Counted from the first letter of the stretch, positions 17,697 to 26,067 are shown. The stretch is DNA of 64,000 nucleotides from Holdemania massiliensis (GCF_022440805.1 NZ_JAKNTK010000001.1:3348001-3412000), one strand, 5' to 3'. The notes: generated by a model not told the origin, from the letters alone. A program made the numbers and translations.

Positions 17697-18485
17697 TTAA
17701 AGAATAAAATCTGAAATGACCGGCGGTGAAGACAGTACCTGATCCAGCTGGGTTAAAAACAATTGCTGAAAGTCAGGACAGGCGCCCAGCTCCATCGACG
17801 AAATATCCAAGCTCAGGGAAGCCCCTTCCGATGTTAAATCCTGAACCGATGCGCTGATTTCTGCGGCATGATGTCCGGCGCACAGCATTAGAAAGTTCAG
17901 CGAAGCCGATCGGCAGCCTTCCATGCGCAAAGCGTTCATACTCTGCATCAGACTCGGCTCGCCATGCAGCAACGCAATCCGCAAATCAGATCGGTGCAGA
18001 TCATCTAAGACCTGCTGCAAAGCGGAATAATCATCATTGCAGCCCTGACTTTGACCATGCCCCAACAAGATTCTAGGCGTTTCTGATACGGGGAACAGCT
18101 TGCTTAAGGTCTGTGCACAGGCTGTCAAAGAATGCATCAGAAGCGGTGGGGTCAGAATCAGTTCATCAAAGCAGGATCGCCATGACGCGATCTGAGCGCC
18201 CAGCTTTTCCCATTCTTTCCCGTTGGCAAAGAACAGACTCCACACCACAACACGGCGACACCCGCTTGCCTGAAGGCTCGCCAGGGCTTCCTCAACCAAT
18301 GGCAGCGCCATTCCCTGCCGTGCTAATTTCGCCTGAATCCGCGGACTGGTCAGCGCCATTTCGGAGGTCAAGCCAACAAACCGCTGAACCGCCGTCTGAT
18401 GCAGCGCCGCAAAACAGCGGTCAAAGCGCTGAACCTCAGCGGTTCCAAACGCTACGGTCAACAGAGCATCCGGTCTTTTTAACAC
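17697..18485 (-). CDS. CbiK-type anaerobic sirohydrochlorin chelatase
   Basis: A 262-residue member of the class II-like CbiK family, which inserts Co2+ or Fe2+ into sirohydrochlorin. Visible: VAFGTAEVQRFDRC at the start (family F-G-T motif), LTS-x-x-x-x-x-K-L near residue 50, P-L-V-EEAL-x-x-L-x-x-x-G-x-x-x-V-V-V, LLGHGQ with the metal-site His, and MLCAGHHA with a second His pair. It overlaps the upstream sulfite reductase fusion by seven bases. Since that enzyme carries a siroheme-type site, I infer that this copy makes siroheme (ferrochelatase role) rather than cobalamin; no other cob/cbi gene is present. Confidence 0.75.
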   Translation of the reverse strand: MLKRPDALLTVAFGTAEVQRFDRCFAALHQTAVQRFVGLTSEMALTSPRIQAKLARQGMALPLVEEALASLQASGCRRVVVWSLFFANGKEWEKLGAQIASWRSCFDELILTPPLLMHSLTACAQTLSKLFPVSETPRILLGHGQSQGCNDDYSALQQVLDDLHRSDLRIALLHGEPSLMQSMNALRMEGCRSASLNFLMLCAGHHAAEISASVQDLTSEGASLSLDISSMELGACPDFQQLFLTQLDQVLSSPPVISDFIL

Positions 18486-21043
18486 TTCGCTCCGCCGACA
18501 ACCGTCTTCTTCAAAATACTTTCCTTGTCAATCGAACCGTTCAGCAGTTTTTCTTCCACATAGTCAAAGCCTAACCGCGCGATCGTATCGGCAAACCGCT
18601 CACCGGTGATGCCTTCGTCACGATAGAACAGAATCGCTCGTTCCACTAAGGCCAGCACTTCTTCCTCACTGGTGAAAATCCGGGACAGCGGCTTGCCTTC
18701 GGCCACCTTCTTGCCCCAACGGCCGCCGATGTAAACCTTATAGCCATAAGTGCTTTCTTCAATTGCTTTAAACGGACACTTCGATACGCAGCGGCCGCAA
18801 TGATTGCATTGTTCAGCGTCGATCTGCAGCTTGCCGTCAACCAGCTTCGCTACGCCGATCGGGCAGGTTTTCTCAATCTGGCACACCTTACAGCCGCGGC
18901 ACTTCGACAGATCGACTTCCGGAATCCTCTGGCCGACGATGCCCAAGTCATTCAGATCCGGCTTGACGCAGTTGTTTGGACAGCCGCCGACTGCCAGCTT
19001 GAATTTATGCGGCAAAACGACATTATGATAACCAATATAGAACAGATCATGAAGTTTCTGGCTCAGTTCAAAGGTATCCGCCAGACCGTATTGGCAGGTT
19101 GTGCCTTTGCAGGAAACAATCGGACGAACCTTGGATCCGGTGCCGCCGGTTTCTAAACCGGCTTCATTCAGATACGTCATCAGGGCATCCAGATTGGCAT
19201 ACGGAACACCCTGAATTTCCAGCGTCAGACGGGTAGTCATCGTGACTTCTCCGCTGCCGTACAGCTCCGCCGCTTCCGCAATTTTACGCTGTTCCTCACT
19301 GGTAATCTTACCGTTGCGGGTGATGACACGGACATTGAAACGATCCGGATAGCGCTTATCCTGCAGACAGCCCAAACCCTTGACCCGTTTGATTTCATCC
19401 GGCGGCAAGGCTGAGCCGGCAAACTGAACCTTCACTTCATTCACAGTCACTCCGCCCTCCAGTACCTTCGTCTGTGTATAGCCGTAATGCTGCAGACGGT
19501 TCTGCAGGACATAAGCCCGACGTCCGCGGTTGCAGACCAACAACAATTTCGCGTCGCGCTCAATGCCTTCAATCGGACCGTCCAGCTTGGCCAGATCGAT
19601 CCACTTCGCGCCTGGAATTGTCGGCTGCGGCAGCACATCGAGAACCTGATAGCCTGCGGCTGCGCCGGCGGCATATTCAGCCGGGGTCATCGACGTCATC
19701 ACGCCGGACAGCTTGTTTTCCAAAACCAGACAAGCTTGAGCAAACGGATGAATCGCTGTGGAGAACGGCGGCGCATAGGCATAGTCCAGATCATTAAAGG
19801 CTTCTAACGTCATGCCGGCAGCCAGGCCGGTCACCGCGACATCGACCATTTTATCAACCGCGCTGCCCAACACCTGAATTCCCAGAAGTTTATGACTAAC
19901 CCGATCCGCGATCAGTTTGGTGATGAAGAACGAAGAACCTGGGTAATAGTGAGCTTTGTCATCCCCGGCACAAACGACAGTTTCCGGATCATAACCCGCT
20001 TTCCGTGCCTGTGCTTCGGTTAAACCGGTACGCCCGGCATTCAATCCTTCCAATAACCGCACAACGCCGGTGCCGAAGCAGCCTTCGTACGTTGTCGGTG
20101 TTCCGGTCAGGGTACAAGCCAATGCCCGGCCGGTGATGTTGGCCGTCGAACCCATCGCTGAAACCTGCGGCTGATGCGTCTGGCGGTTGGCAACGATCAC
20201 ACAGTCCCCAGCGGCATAGACATCCGGAATATTCGTGCGCATTCTTTCATCGACCACGATCGCACCCTTGACCATCGTTAATCCGCTGTCAGCTAAGAAA
20301 GCGGTTGCCGGACGAACACCAATAGCCAAGACAACCAGATCCGCACTGATGCGGCTGCCTCCGGCCATAACACCATCCGCCCGTTCTGTTCCGGTAACGG
20401 CACTCAGCGGCGTATTCGTCAATACACGGATCCCTGCCTGACGCAGACGGCGGCGAGCCAGCTCTGCCATCTCTGGGTCAAAGAGGTTCGGCAGAATTTG
20501 ATCAGCCGCATCGATCACCGTCACGGATAAACCCTGAGCTTTTAAATTCTCGGCGACTTCCAGGCCGATAAAGCCGGCGCCAACCACCACGGCACTATGG
20601 CAATGCGGCTGTTCAATCGCTGTTCTTAAATCAATCGCATCCTGCGGCGTCCGCATCGTAAAGACGCCCGGCAGATCTGCCCCCGGTACAGATGGCACAA
20701 TCGGAGCTGCCCCGACCGCAATCACCAGTTTGTCATAAGTTTCCGTTGTCGTCTGACCTGCCTGCTGAGCGGTCAGCGTCTTCGCCGAAAAATCGACGCC
20801 GGTGACTTCACAGCCGGTGACGACTTCCACTCCCGTCAGCCCGGTATACTTTTCTGGGGTGTTGACAATCAGTTGTTCCCGGCTTTCAATCAGACCTCCG
20901 ACATAATACGGAAGGCCGCAGCCAGCATAGGAGATATCGCTGCCCTTGGTCAGAATTTTGACCTCAGCACTGCGATCCTGCCGTTTGATCTTCGCCGCAG
21001 CTTTGGTCCCTGCCGCAACGCCGCCGATCACGATTACTTTCAT
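18479..21043 (-). CDS. CoA-disulfide reductase / rhodanese / siroheme sulfite reductase-like fusion with ferredoxin domain
   Basis: An 854-residue multidomain protein. Residues 1-445: FAD/NAD(P)H pyridine-nucleotide-disulfide reductase with GGVAAGTKAAAK, the redox Cys42 (YAGCGLPYY) of CoA-disulfide reductases and a C-terminal dimerisation domain. About 455-545: rhodanese domain with catalytic loop CNRGRRAY. About 555-700: half of a nitrite/sulfite reductase repeat with Cys pairs C-x4-C and C-x3-C (GGCPNNC) for a siroheme/[4Fe-4S] centre. About 705-760: two [4Fe-4S] ferredoxin motifs. It probably moves electrons from NAD(P)H to a sulfur substrate (sulfite, polysulfide or persulfide). Co-transcribed with the chelatase gene. 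Confidence 0.82.
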   Translation of the reverse strand: MKVIVIGGVAAGTKAAAKIKRQDRSAEVKILTKGSDISYAGCGLPYYVGGLIESREQLIVNTPEKYTGLTGVEVVTGCEVTGVDFSAKTLTAQQAGQTTTETYDKLVIAVGAAPIVPSVPGADLPGVFTMRTPQDAIDLRTAIEQPHCHSAVVVGAGFIGLEVAENLKAQGLSVTVIDAADQILPNLFDPEMAELARRRLRQAGIRVLTNTPLSAVTGTERADGVMAGGSRISADLVVLAIGVRPATAFLADSGLTMVKGAIVVDERMRTNIPDVYAAGDCVIVANRQTHQPQVSAMGSTANITGRALACTLTGTPTTYEGCFGTGVVRLLEGLNAGRTGLTEAQARKAGYDPETVVCAGDDKAHYYPGSSFFITKLIADRVSHKLLGIQVLGSAVDKMVDVAVTGLAAGMTLEAFNDLDYAYAPPFSTAIHPFAQACLVLENKLSGVMTSMTPAEYAAGAAAGYQVLDVLPQPTIPGAKWIDLAKLDGPIEGIERDAKLLLVCNRGRRAYVLQNRLQHYGYTQTKVLEGGVTVNEVKVQFAGSALPPDEIKRVKGLGCLQDKRYPDRFNVRVITRNGKITSEEQRKIAEAAELYGSGEVTMTTRLTLEIQGVPYANLDALMTYLNEAGLETGGTGSKVRPIVSCKGTTCQYGLADTFELSQKLHDLFYIGYHNVVLPHKFKLAVGGCPNNCVKPDLNDLGIVGQRIPEVDLSKCRGCKVCQIEKTCPIGVAKLVDGKLQIDAEQCNHCGRCVSKCPFKAIEESTYGYKVYIGGRWGKKVAEGKPLSRIFTSEEEVLALVERAILFYRDEGITGERFADTIARLGFDYVEEKLLNGSIDKESILKKTVVGGAKC

Positions 21044-21090
21044 TCCTATTTCCTCCTTGCGGGACTTACGATATTGTTAAGCCCCTCACA

Positions 21091-21119
21091 TTGTAAAATT
21101 ATAGCATAGGCGCTATAAT
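21091..21119 (+). promoter_or_regulatory. lysR promoter and 22-bp LysR-type palindrome
   Basis: TTGTAA (21091-21096), 17 bases, TATAAT (21114-21119). The perfect inverted repeat ATTATAGC-N6-GCTATAAT (21098-21119) contains the plus-strand -10 in its right arm and a minus-strand TATAAT in its left arm. The minus-strand promoter of the reductase gene has no good -35, which fits activation by the LysR protein bound nearby. Confidence 0.6.
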
Positions 21120-21174
21120 AAAAGAAAATTGTTAATACTTATCTGCTGATTCGTTTTTCTTATGAGGTGAAACC

Positions 21175-22038
21175 ATGATTGATTATCGCATTCCCACATT
21201 TTTAACGCTCTATGAGCTGATGAATTACCGTCGCACCGCCGAACAGCTGAAGCTGAGTCAGCCAGCCGTCACCCAACAGATTCATGCTTTGGAGCGTGAA
21301 TATGGCTGCCGTCTGTTTACCTATGACGGCAGCCGTTTATCCCGCACGCCGGAAGCGGAAAAGCTGGCGGAATATGCACGCGTCGCGATGTATAACGATC
21401 AGCGGATGCGGCAGGAATTATCGGCCCCCAAGATCTTAAGCATCCGCATCGGAGCGACCAAAACAATCGGCGAATTCATCATCGGTGAAGACCTGTGCCG
21501 GTTTTTAAAACGACCTGACCGAACTTTAGAGGTTGTCGTGGAAAATACGCAGCAGCTGCTTCACCGGCTGGATCAGGAAGAACTGGATTTCGCTCTCGTC
21601 GAGGGCAGCTTTGACAAAAGCCGGTATGCCTACCGCTGCTTTGAAGCCGCTCCGTTTGTCGGGATGTGCCACCGCACTCATCCGTTTGCCGGACGTCAGG
21701 TTCAATGTGAGGAGCTGGCAGATCAAAGCGTGATCCTGCGGGAAATCGGATCGGGAACCCGGGCTATTTTTGAGAAGTCGTTTCAGGAATGCGGCTTCGC
21801 CCTGAATCAGATCGGCCGGGTGATCTGCGTCAACAACTTCGCCTTAATCGTCCGCATGGTCAGTGAAAACCTGGGGATTTCCTTTGCCTATTCCGCTGTG
21901 GCAGACGGTCATCCCGACATTACCACCTTTAAGCTGGATGGTCTCAGCGAACAGCGGGAATTCAATTTCGTCTACTTAAAACAGACGCATGCCGACCGCT
22001 TAATCGACGAAATTTTCCCACCGGCCTCATGCGGTTGA
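21175..22038 (+). CDS. LysR family transcriptional regulator, divergent from the sulfite reductase operon
   Basis: A 287-residue regulator: N-terminal HTH (FLTLYELMNYRRTAEQLKLSQ, PAVTQQIHALEREYGCRLF) and a periplasmic-binding-like effector domain (about 88-285). It is transcribed away from the reductase-chelatase genes, the classic arrangement for a LysR activator of that operon, so a sulfur-related effector is likely. AGGTGA precedes the ATG. The last residues (after about 280) run into the overlapping GNAT remnant, so the present C-terminus may have been created by a rearrangement. Confidence 0.88.
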   Translation: MIDYRIPTFLTLYELMNYRRTAEQLKLSQPAVTQQIHALEREYGCRLFTYDGSRLSRTPEAEKLAEYARVAMYNDQRMRQELSAPKILSIRIGATKTIGEFIIGEDLCRFLKRPDRTLEVVVENTQQLLHRLDQEELDFALVEGSFDKSRYAYRCFEAAPFVGMCHRTHPFAGRQVQCEELADQSVILREIGSGTRAIFEKSFQECGFALNQIGRVICVNNFALIVRMVSENLGISFAYSAVADGHPDITTFKLDGLSEQREFNFVYLKQTHADRLIDEIFPPASCG

Positions 22039-22322
22039 TCGGCTTCGTTAATTTATTGGAGGAGTCCGATGCCATTTTCTTTGGGAGCGGTGTTCATCCG
22101 CAGGCTTGTTCTCAAGGTCTGGGAACGGCAATAACCCGTGAAGCCATCGTCATCGCAAAACAACGCTGGCCTAAGAAATCTTTGTATCTGGAAGTCCGGA
22201 CGTGGAACCAGCGGGCGATTCGGTGCTATGAAAAAGCGGGGTTTATGATGACAAAAACATTCCAGATGACGACGCATTTGGGACCCGGCAGTTTTTACCG
22301 CATGGAACTGAAGCAGAAGTAG
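22029..22322 (+). pseudogene. N-terminally truncated GNAT acetyltransferase
   Basis: A 97-residue frame overlapping the end of the LysR gene in another phase. It holds the second half of a GNAT fold: GVHP, the acetyl-CoA loop region Q-G-L-G-T-A-I-T, LYLEVRTWNQRAIRCYEKAGF and a final YRMELK. The first half (about 60-70 residues) is missing, so it is probably a deletion remnant; a minimal protein from the ATG at 22029 cannot be excluded. Confidence 0.6.
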
Positions 22323-22403
22323 CAAGGCCTTTCTGAACTCGGCCTGATAAGTTCAGTCTTTCTCCCTCACAAATCCTGCTTTCCATTTAATTTCTGCAAC
22401 GAA

Positions 22404-22452
22404 AAGAAGCCGCTGTCTGGATTCCGTACTGCCAGACAAAGGCTTCTTTTTT
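22404..22452 (+). terminator. Strong intrinsic terminator
   Basis: Arms GAAGCC-x3-GTCTGG and CCAGAC-x3-GGCTTC followed by TTTTTTAT, about 85 bases after the GNAT remnant; serves the lysR transcript. Confidence 0.8.
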
Positions 22453-22476
22453 ATCAGCTTGTTAATAAAGTCATGC

Positions 22477-22650
22477 TTATTCAGCTAAAGCGTAAGCCGC
22501 CGCTTCCGCTCCAGCCAGGATTCCGGAATCCGTGCACAGCAGCTGAGCATCACCGGAAACATAGACCTGATTGAAATACTTGCCATTGATCAGTTCCCCG
22601 GCTGCATACAGCCCAATGATCGATGCTCCGCCATGTTCTCTCAGTGAAAA
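22477..22650 (-). pseudogene. C-terminal remnant of a fumarate-reductase-type flavoprotein
   Basis: Translating the minus strand gives about 58 residues without a start codon: LREHGGASIIGLYAAGEL, then NQVYVSGDAQLLCTDSGILAG and a TAA stop at 22477. The GLYAAGE motif and terminal G-x-x-A-G are typical of the FAD-binding end of fumarate reductase/urocanate reductase-like proteins. The frame is broken by an in-frame TGA just upstream, next to the Rpn element. A leftover of a lost gene. Confidence 0.65.
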
Positions 22651-22765
22651 CGTAGACCTTCTAATTCAAATAGTTAGATAGTCTAATTATCTTATTTTAT
22701 AGAATAGGAATCAGATTTTTCTTTTCTGCCTAAATATAAAGAAAATGAAAGTTCAGATCTAATTT

Positions 22766-22798
22766 GGCTCTTTCTAAGCTTCAGGGAGTGGATAATTA
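22766..22798 (+). repeat. Left terminal inverted repeat of the Rpn element
   Basis: A 33-base sequence beginning GGCTCTTTCTAAGCTT and ending GTGGATAATTA; 29 of 33 positions match the complement of 24560-24592. It is also one arm of a long imperfect hairpin with 22810-22838 (second arm ends TTCAGAAAGA). Confidence 0.75.
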
Positions 22799-23066
22799 TT
22801 TAGTGCCATAATAATTCACTACCTAGAGTTCAGAAAGAAGCTTGTGAACTGCGTCCTCTTGTTATTCCTTTTATATGACCTCTATTTAGACACGAAATGA
22901 GTAAGAAGTCATCAAGAAAAGGGCTTTTGCTTATTGAAAAACAGATTCAATTGAGCTACTATAATATTGAAAAGCAAACTCAGAAAAGTTTTTTTAACAT
23001 TTTTCTGTTTTTTGCGGGGCTTTTTCTGATTTTCCGCAATATTAGATATGAAGGAGGTCTTTCTCA

Positions 23067-24200
23067 ATGGAAATCAGTAAAATTCCTTACCCTGATTTAT
23101 CGCTTCAATCCCTGCCGTATTCCCTCCATCCAGATCAGCTTCGTGAACGTTTAATCACCCTTGACTTTCGGGAAAACGATGTATTCCGTTTTGCCCTGGG
23201 TGGTGAGGATGAAAAGTCCAGAAAGATTCGATTTGCTTATTTATCAGCGCTGTTTCATATCCAGGTTGTCCGAGCAGATATCAAAAATACGGAACCGATG
23301 AAAACCTATGAAAGGGAAAAAGGCGTGCGCTTCGATTTGCTTATCGAAGTTGAGGATGACAAAGGTCAAATTCTGCTTGTGAACATAGAAATGCAGAATT
23401 ATCAGATGGGTCGGCGCTTATCGCTGCGCTCTCAGGGATACTTGGCACGAATCGTTGCCGACCAGCTCAATGCGGACAATCTTTATGAATTTAATCCCGT
23501 AGTTCAGCTGATGATTCTCAACCGGAGTCCGCAAGTGAAGGAATGGGATGGATATCTGCATCATTATCGATACTTCAGTGAAGAAAAGGGCAAACGTCTG
23601 CCGGATGAGCGATGTCAGATCCTCTGGATAGAAATGGATAAATTAGAGGAATTGGAAAGCAAACCCGTTAAAGAATGGAAAATGGAAGAAAAAATTCACT
23701 ACATGCTTCGGTTCAGCCATGTCGCAGAGAAACAGAACATCATTCATGAATTAGTCGAGAAGGAGGAAATTATCAAGATGATGGAAGAAAAGAAAGTGGA
23801 TTTTTTAAGGGATACAAGTTTGGCGCTTGCTCGATTAAGAGCCAAGTTTGATGAATTGGATTATGAACTGGAAATCGCAGAAAGTCGGCTTGAAGGCAAA
23901 CGCGAGGGTAAACTCGAAGGTAAACTCGAAGGAAAACTTGAAGGAAAACTTGAAGGAAAACTTGAAGGAAAACTTGAAGGAAAACTTGAAGGTCAACGAA
24001 CCATGATTAAACTGGTTTTAGGAAAACGGATGGAACTCAGCACAGAGAATGAGAAGCAGATTGACAGTTTAGATGAACAAGCACTCTTAGAACTGACTCA
24101 GGTCATAGATACAATCTACACAGCACAGGATCTTCACCATCAAATCCAAACGATTACAAAACAGAATAGTAGAGCTGCAGAAACAGTACTTTCCCGATAA
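23067..24200 (+). CDS. Rpn family recombination-promoting nuclease / putative transposase
   Basis: A 377-residue PD-(D/E)XK-fold protein. The N-terminal region has RFDLLIEVED (catalytic Asp), VNIEMQNYQM (the E-x-Q pair) and the R-S-Q-G-Y segment that define the Rpn/YhgA group. RpnA of E. coli is a DNA endonuclease that stimulates RecA-independent recombination. Residues about 275-310 are eight near-perfect EGKL-type repeats encoded by a 12-base tandem repeat, probably a flexible charged linker or coiled coil. GAAGGAGG precedes the ATG. Flanking inverted repeats make it the only gene of a putative element. Confidence 0.85.
   Translation: MEISKIPYPDLSLQSLPYSLHPDQLRERLITLDFRENDVFRFALGGEDEKSRKIRFAYLSALFHIQVVRADIKNTEPMKTYEREKGVRFDLLIEVEDDKGQILLVNIEMQNYQMGRRLSLRSQGYLARIVADQLNADNLYEFNPVVQLMILNRSPQVKEWDGYLHHYRYFSEEKGKRLPDERCQILWIEMDKLEELESKPVKEWKMEEKIHYMLRFSHVAEKQNIIHELVEKEEIIKMMEEKKVDFLRDTSLALARLRAKFDELDYELEIAESRLEGKREGKLEGKLEGKLEGKLEGKLEGKLEGKLEGQRTMIKLVLGKRMELSTENEKQIDSLDEQALLELTQVIDTIYTAQDLHHQIQTITKQNSRAAETVLSR
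23893..23990 (+). repeat. 12-base tandem repeat inside the Rpn gene
   Basis: About eight copies of a unit like GAAGGAAAACTT (early copies GAAGGTAAACTC). Slippage would change the EGKL repeat number without breaking frame. Confidence 0.8.
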
Positions 24201-24499
24201 AGTATCAAATTGGTATAATTAAATCCAAGAAATTGGGTTTAGATACGAAAGACAGATCCAACATGCTTTTCATCCTTTGAAAGTAAGTTCAGATTTGATG
24301 GATCGACCTTTGAAAGATTCTGACATCAGGATGAATAAGTTTAAGTTGCTGGAGCCGGCTAGATTAACAAAAAAGAAGGTCTGCTTTGTAAAAAGTATTT
24401 GCCTGAATGAACGTGAAATCGTAAGCAGATAAAAGAGAGATGACTAAGTGATAAGCAGCTCTTTCTAACTTTATGTAAAGTAGAGTTTTTGAAGTAACA

Positions 24500-24544
24500 A
24501 TAGGTGCTTTAAATCTGTGATAAATACAGATTTAAAGCACCTAT
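24500..24544 (+). repeat. Perfect 19-bp stem hairpin in the right end of the Rpn element
   Basis: Arms 24500-24518 and 24526-24544 are exact complements (start ATAGGTGCTTTAAATC), loop of seven bases, no T-run after it. It fills the gap between the Rpn stop and the right inverted repeat; nothing else is seen in 24201-24666. Confidence 0.75.
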
Positions 24545-24559
24545 GTTATTGAGTACCAC

Positions 24560-24592
24560 TAATTATCCACTCTCCAAAGCTTAGAAAGAACC
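24560..24592 (-). repeat. Right terminal inverted repeat of the Rpn element
   Basis: Complement begins GGTTCTTTCTAAGCTT and ends GTGGATAATTA; 29/33 matches with 22766-22798. Confidence 0.75.
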
Positions 24593-24666
24593 CTAAATTT
24601 ACCTTTGATCAAACTTACTTCTTAATTTAAATTTACTTAACATTTTGAAGTTGTCTATCTGTAATT

Positions 24667-26067
24667 TTAGATTGATTGAGCTTCAACAGCCAGAGCTTGA
24701 TCTTTATTCAACAGATAAGGGCGCAGATAAGCCACTGTGGAACACATCGGAAGCACATCCTCAGACAAGGCAATCCCCAATTCTTCGATCAGATAAGTCC
24801 GCCGCTGCTGCATCCGCTGCCACATCTCAGGATATTGTTCACGCAGCTGCTGTTTCAGATGGGCATCAGCCAAAACGACAGTACTTTCCGCACTGACACC
24901 GCCATAACCGGAAACTGAAGGAATAATATCAATCTGAAAGATCATGCCGCTGGTCAGGATTTCCTGCGAGTTTTCATAAACCGGCGAGGACATCCATTCT
25001 TCTTCCGCAGTTAAATGTCCTGGGCACAGACTCCATCCATATTCTTTTCGCGGCAGAACTTCTTCTATCCGATCGAACAAGGCTTTGCCGCTCAGTCCTA
25101 CCCGAATGGTTTCCAGCCATTGAACATAGGCTGCAAAATAAGGTTTTGCTACACGCGTCAGATAATCCCGACAAGTCTGCGGCAATTCCTGTTGGTGATG
25201 TACGGCATAACCTGCCCGGCTGGATGATCCGCCGCGGTAGCCGACGGTCAGAGAAATCGGATCTCCTACTTTTACACGATTCGCTGTCGGGAACATATTT
25301 CCCTGAATAAACCGAGGTCCACTGGCGGCAATCGTGACAACACTGGTATGCTGTCCCCACCGTACCAAGGCATCTCCCAATTCCATTTCCGTGGTTCCCA
25401 CTTCCAGTTTATCCATCGCCTTCAAAATACAGTCAGAAGCCAAGGCTGCACCAAATTCATAGTGCGCAATCTCATTGGCATTGTTGGTTGTCCGCACGCC
25501 TTGTTCACCGATAAACAGATCGGTTTCATTGCTGCAAAAGCGCAAATTTCCAACAACCTGTTCAATGGCGGATAAGACGTAAGCGGGAAGATCATACAGC
25601 TGCTTGTTGTGTTCAATCGGACTGGTAAACATTTTCCAGCCGACGATTCCGGTACGTACCCCTGGCTGCACCCCGGCTTCCGCCAACAAGGCGGGCAGTG
25701 TTTTATCTGTGCGATGGGGCTGATTGGGCAAAGAAAACAGTGAAACATGCACAGCCTCGGCTGGGAAACGAGCCTTGGATGCTTTATTCAGATTCTCATT
25801 GCCAAGAACCAGAGTCATCGCTCCATCCTGTTTAAGAATCAACAGACTTTCCTCAAAACGCGTGAAATAGCCTACCAAATATTCAAAGTTTCCGCCATGC
25901 TCTACATCTCCATAAACAATCAGCTGCTCAATTCCACGTTCTTTCATTTTCCGCAAAACTTTTGCTTTGCGTTCTTCCATCGTAGCCTGGGTTAACGCCG
26001 TTGGGGCAGCGGGAGCATCCAGCTGCGGTGCTTTCACGGTTTTATATTCAATTTTCAAATTTCTCAT
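24667..26067 (-). CDS. M24-like (Xaa-Pro peptidase family) protein with incomplete metal site
   Basis: A 466-residue protein with a creatinase-like N-terminal domain (about 30-190) and a C-terminal M24 fold. The canonical ligand positions are altered: the two aspartates expected in the first half are absent (SLTVGYRGGSS and RAGYAVHH), the His is kept (CPGHLTAEEEW), the first Glu is Asp (FQIDIIP), the last Glu is kept (SAESTVV). It may bind one metal, act like metal-free creatinase, or only bind substrate. It follows the sixth M81 gene by 12 bases in the EIIA operon, so its role is tied to that pathway. Confidence 0.75.
   Translation of the reverse strand: MRNLKIEYKTVKAPQLDAPAAPTALTQATMEERKAKVLRKMKERGIEQLIVYGDVEHGGNFEYLVGYFTRFEESLLILKQDGAMTLVLGNENLNKASKARFPAEAVHVSLFSLPNQPHRTDKTLPALLAEAGVQPGVRTGIVGWKMFTSPIEHNKQLYDLPAYVLSAIEQVVGNLRFCSNETDLFIGEQGVRTTNNANEIAHYEFGAALASDCILKAMDKLEVGTTEMELGDALVRWGQHTSVVTIAASGPRFIQGNMFPTANRVKVGDPISLTVGYRGGSSSRAGYAVHHQQELPQTCRDYLTRVAKPYFAAYVQWLETIRVGLSGKALFDRIEEVLPRKEYGWSLCPGHLTAEEEWMSSPVYENSQEILTSGMIFQIDIIPSVSGYGGVSAESTVVLADAHLKQQLREQYPEMWQRMQQRRTYLIEELGIALSEDVLPMCSTVAYLRPYLLNKDQALAVEAQSI

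Larger units (their letters stand above)
22766..24592. mobile_element. Putative 1.8-kb mobile element carrying an Rpn nuclease gene
   Basis: One Rpn gene sits between matched 33-base inverted repeats. Both ends fold back on themselves: the left end as TCTTTCT...AGAAAGA (22769-22838), the right end around a perfect 19-bp stem (24500-24518 with 24526-24544) inside an outer stem starting GCTCTTTCTAAC (24458). Flanks outside both repeats are similar (AATTT next to each end), leaving target duplication unclear. The element is richer in A+T than the neighbouring genes and abuts decayed genes, fitting insertion. Rpn proteins are not known to need inverted repeats, so this is a candidate, not a known element. 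Confidence 0.5.

Noticed and set aside
17697..18485. CbiK-like gene as part of a cobalamin synthesis cluster
   Set aside because: No other cobalamin gene is in the window, while it overlaps a siroheme-type reductase gene, so a siroheme role is the simpler reading.
22897..23154. 85-codon ORF overlapping the Rpn start
   Set aside because: Low-complexity A/T-rich translation with no motif; the Rpn start with GAAGGAGG at 23067 lies within it in another frame.
23893..23990. Short regular repeats that could be read as a CRISPR-like array
   Set aside because: Units are contiguous 12-mers without spacers and lie in frame inside the Rpn gene.
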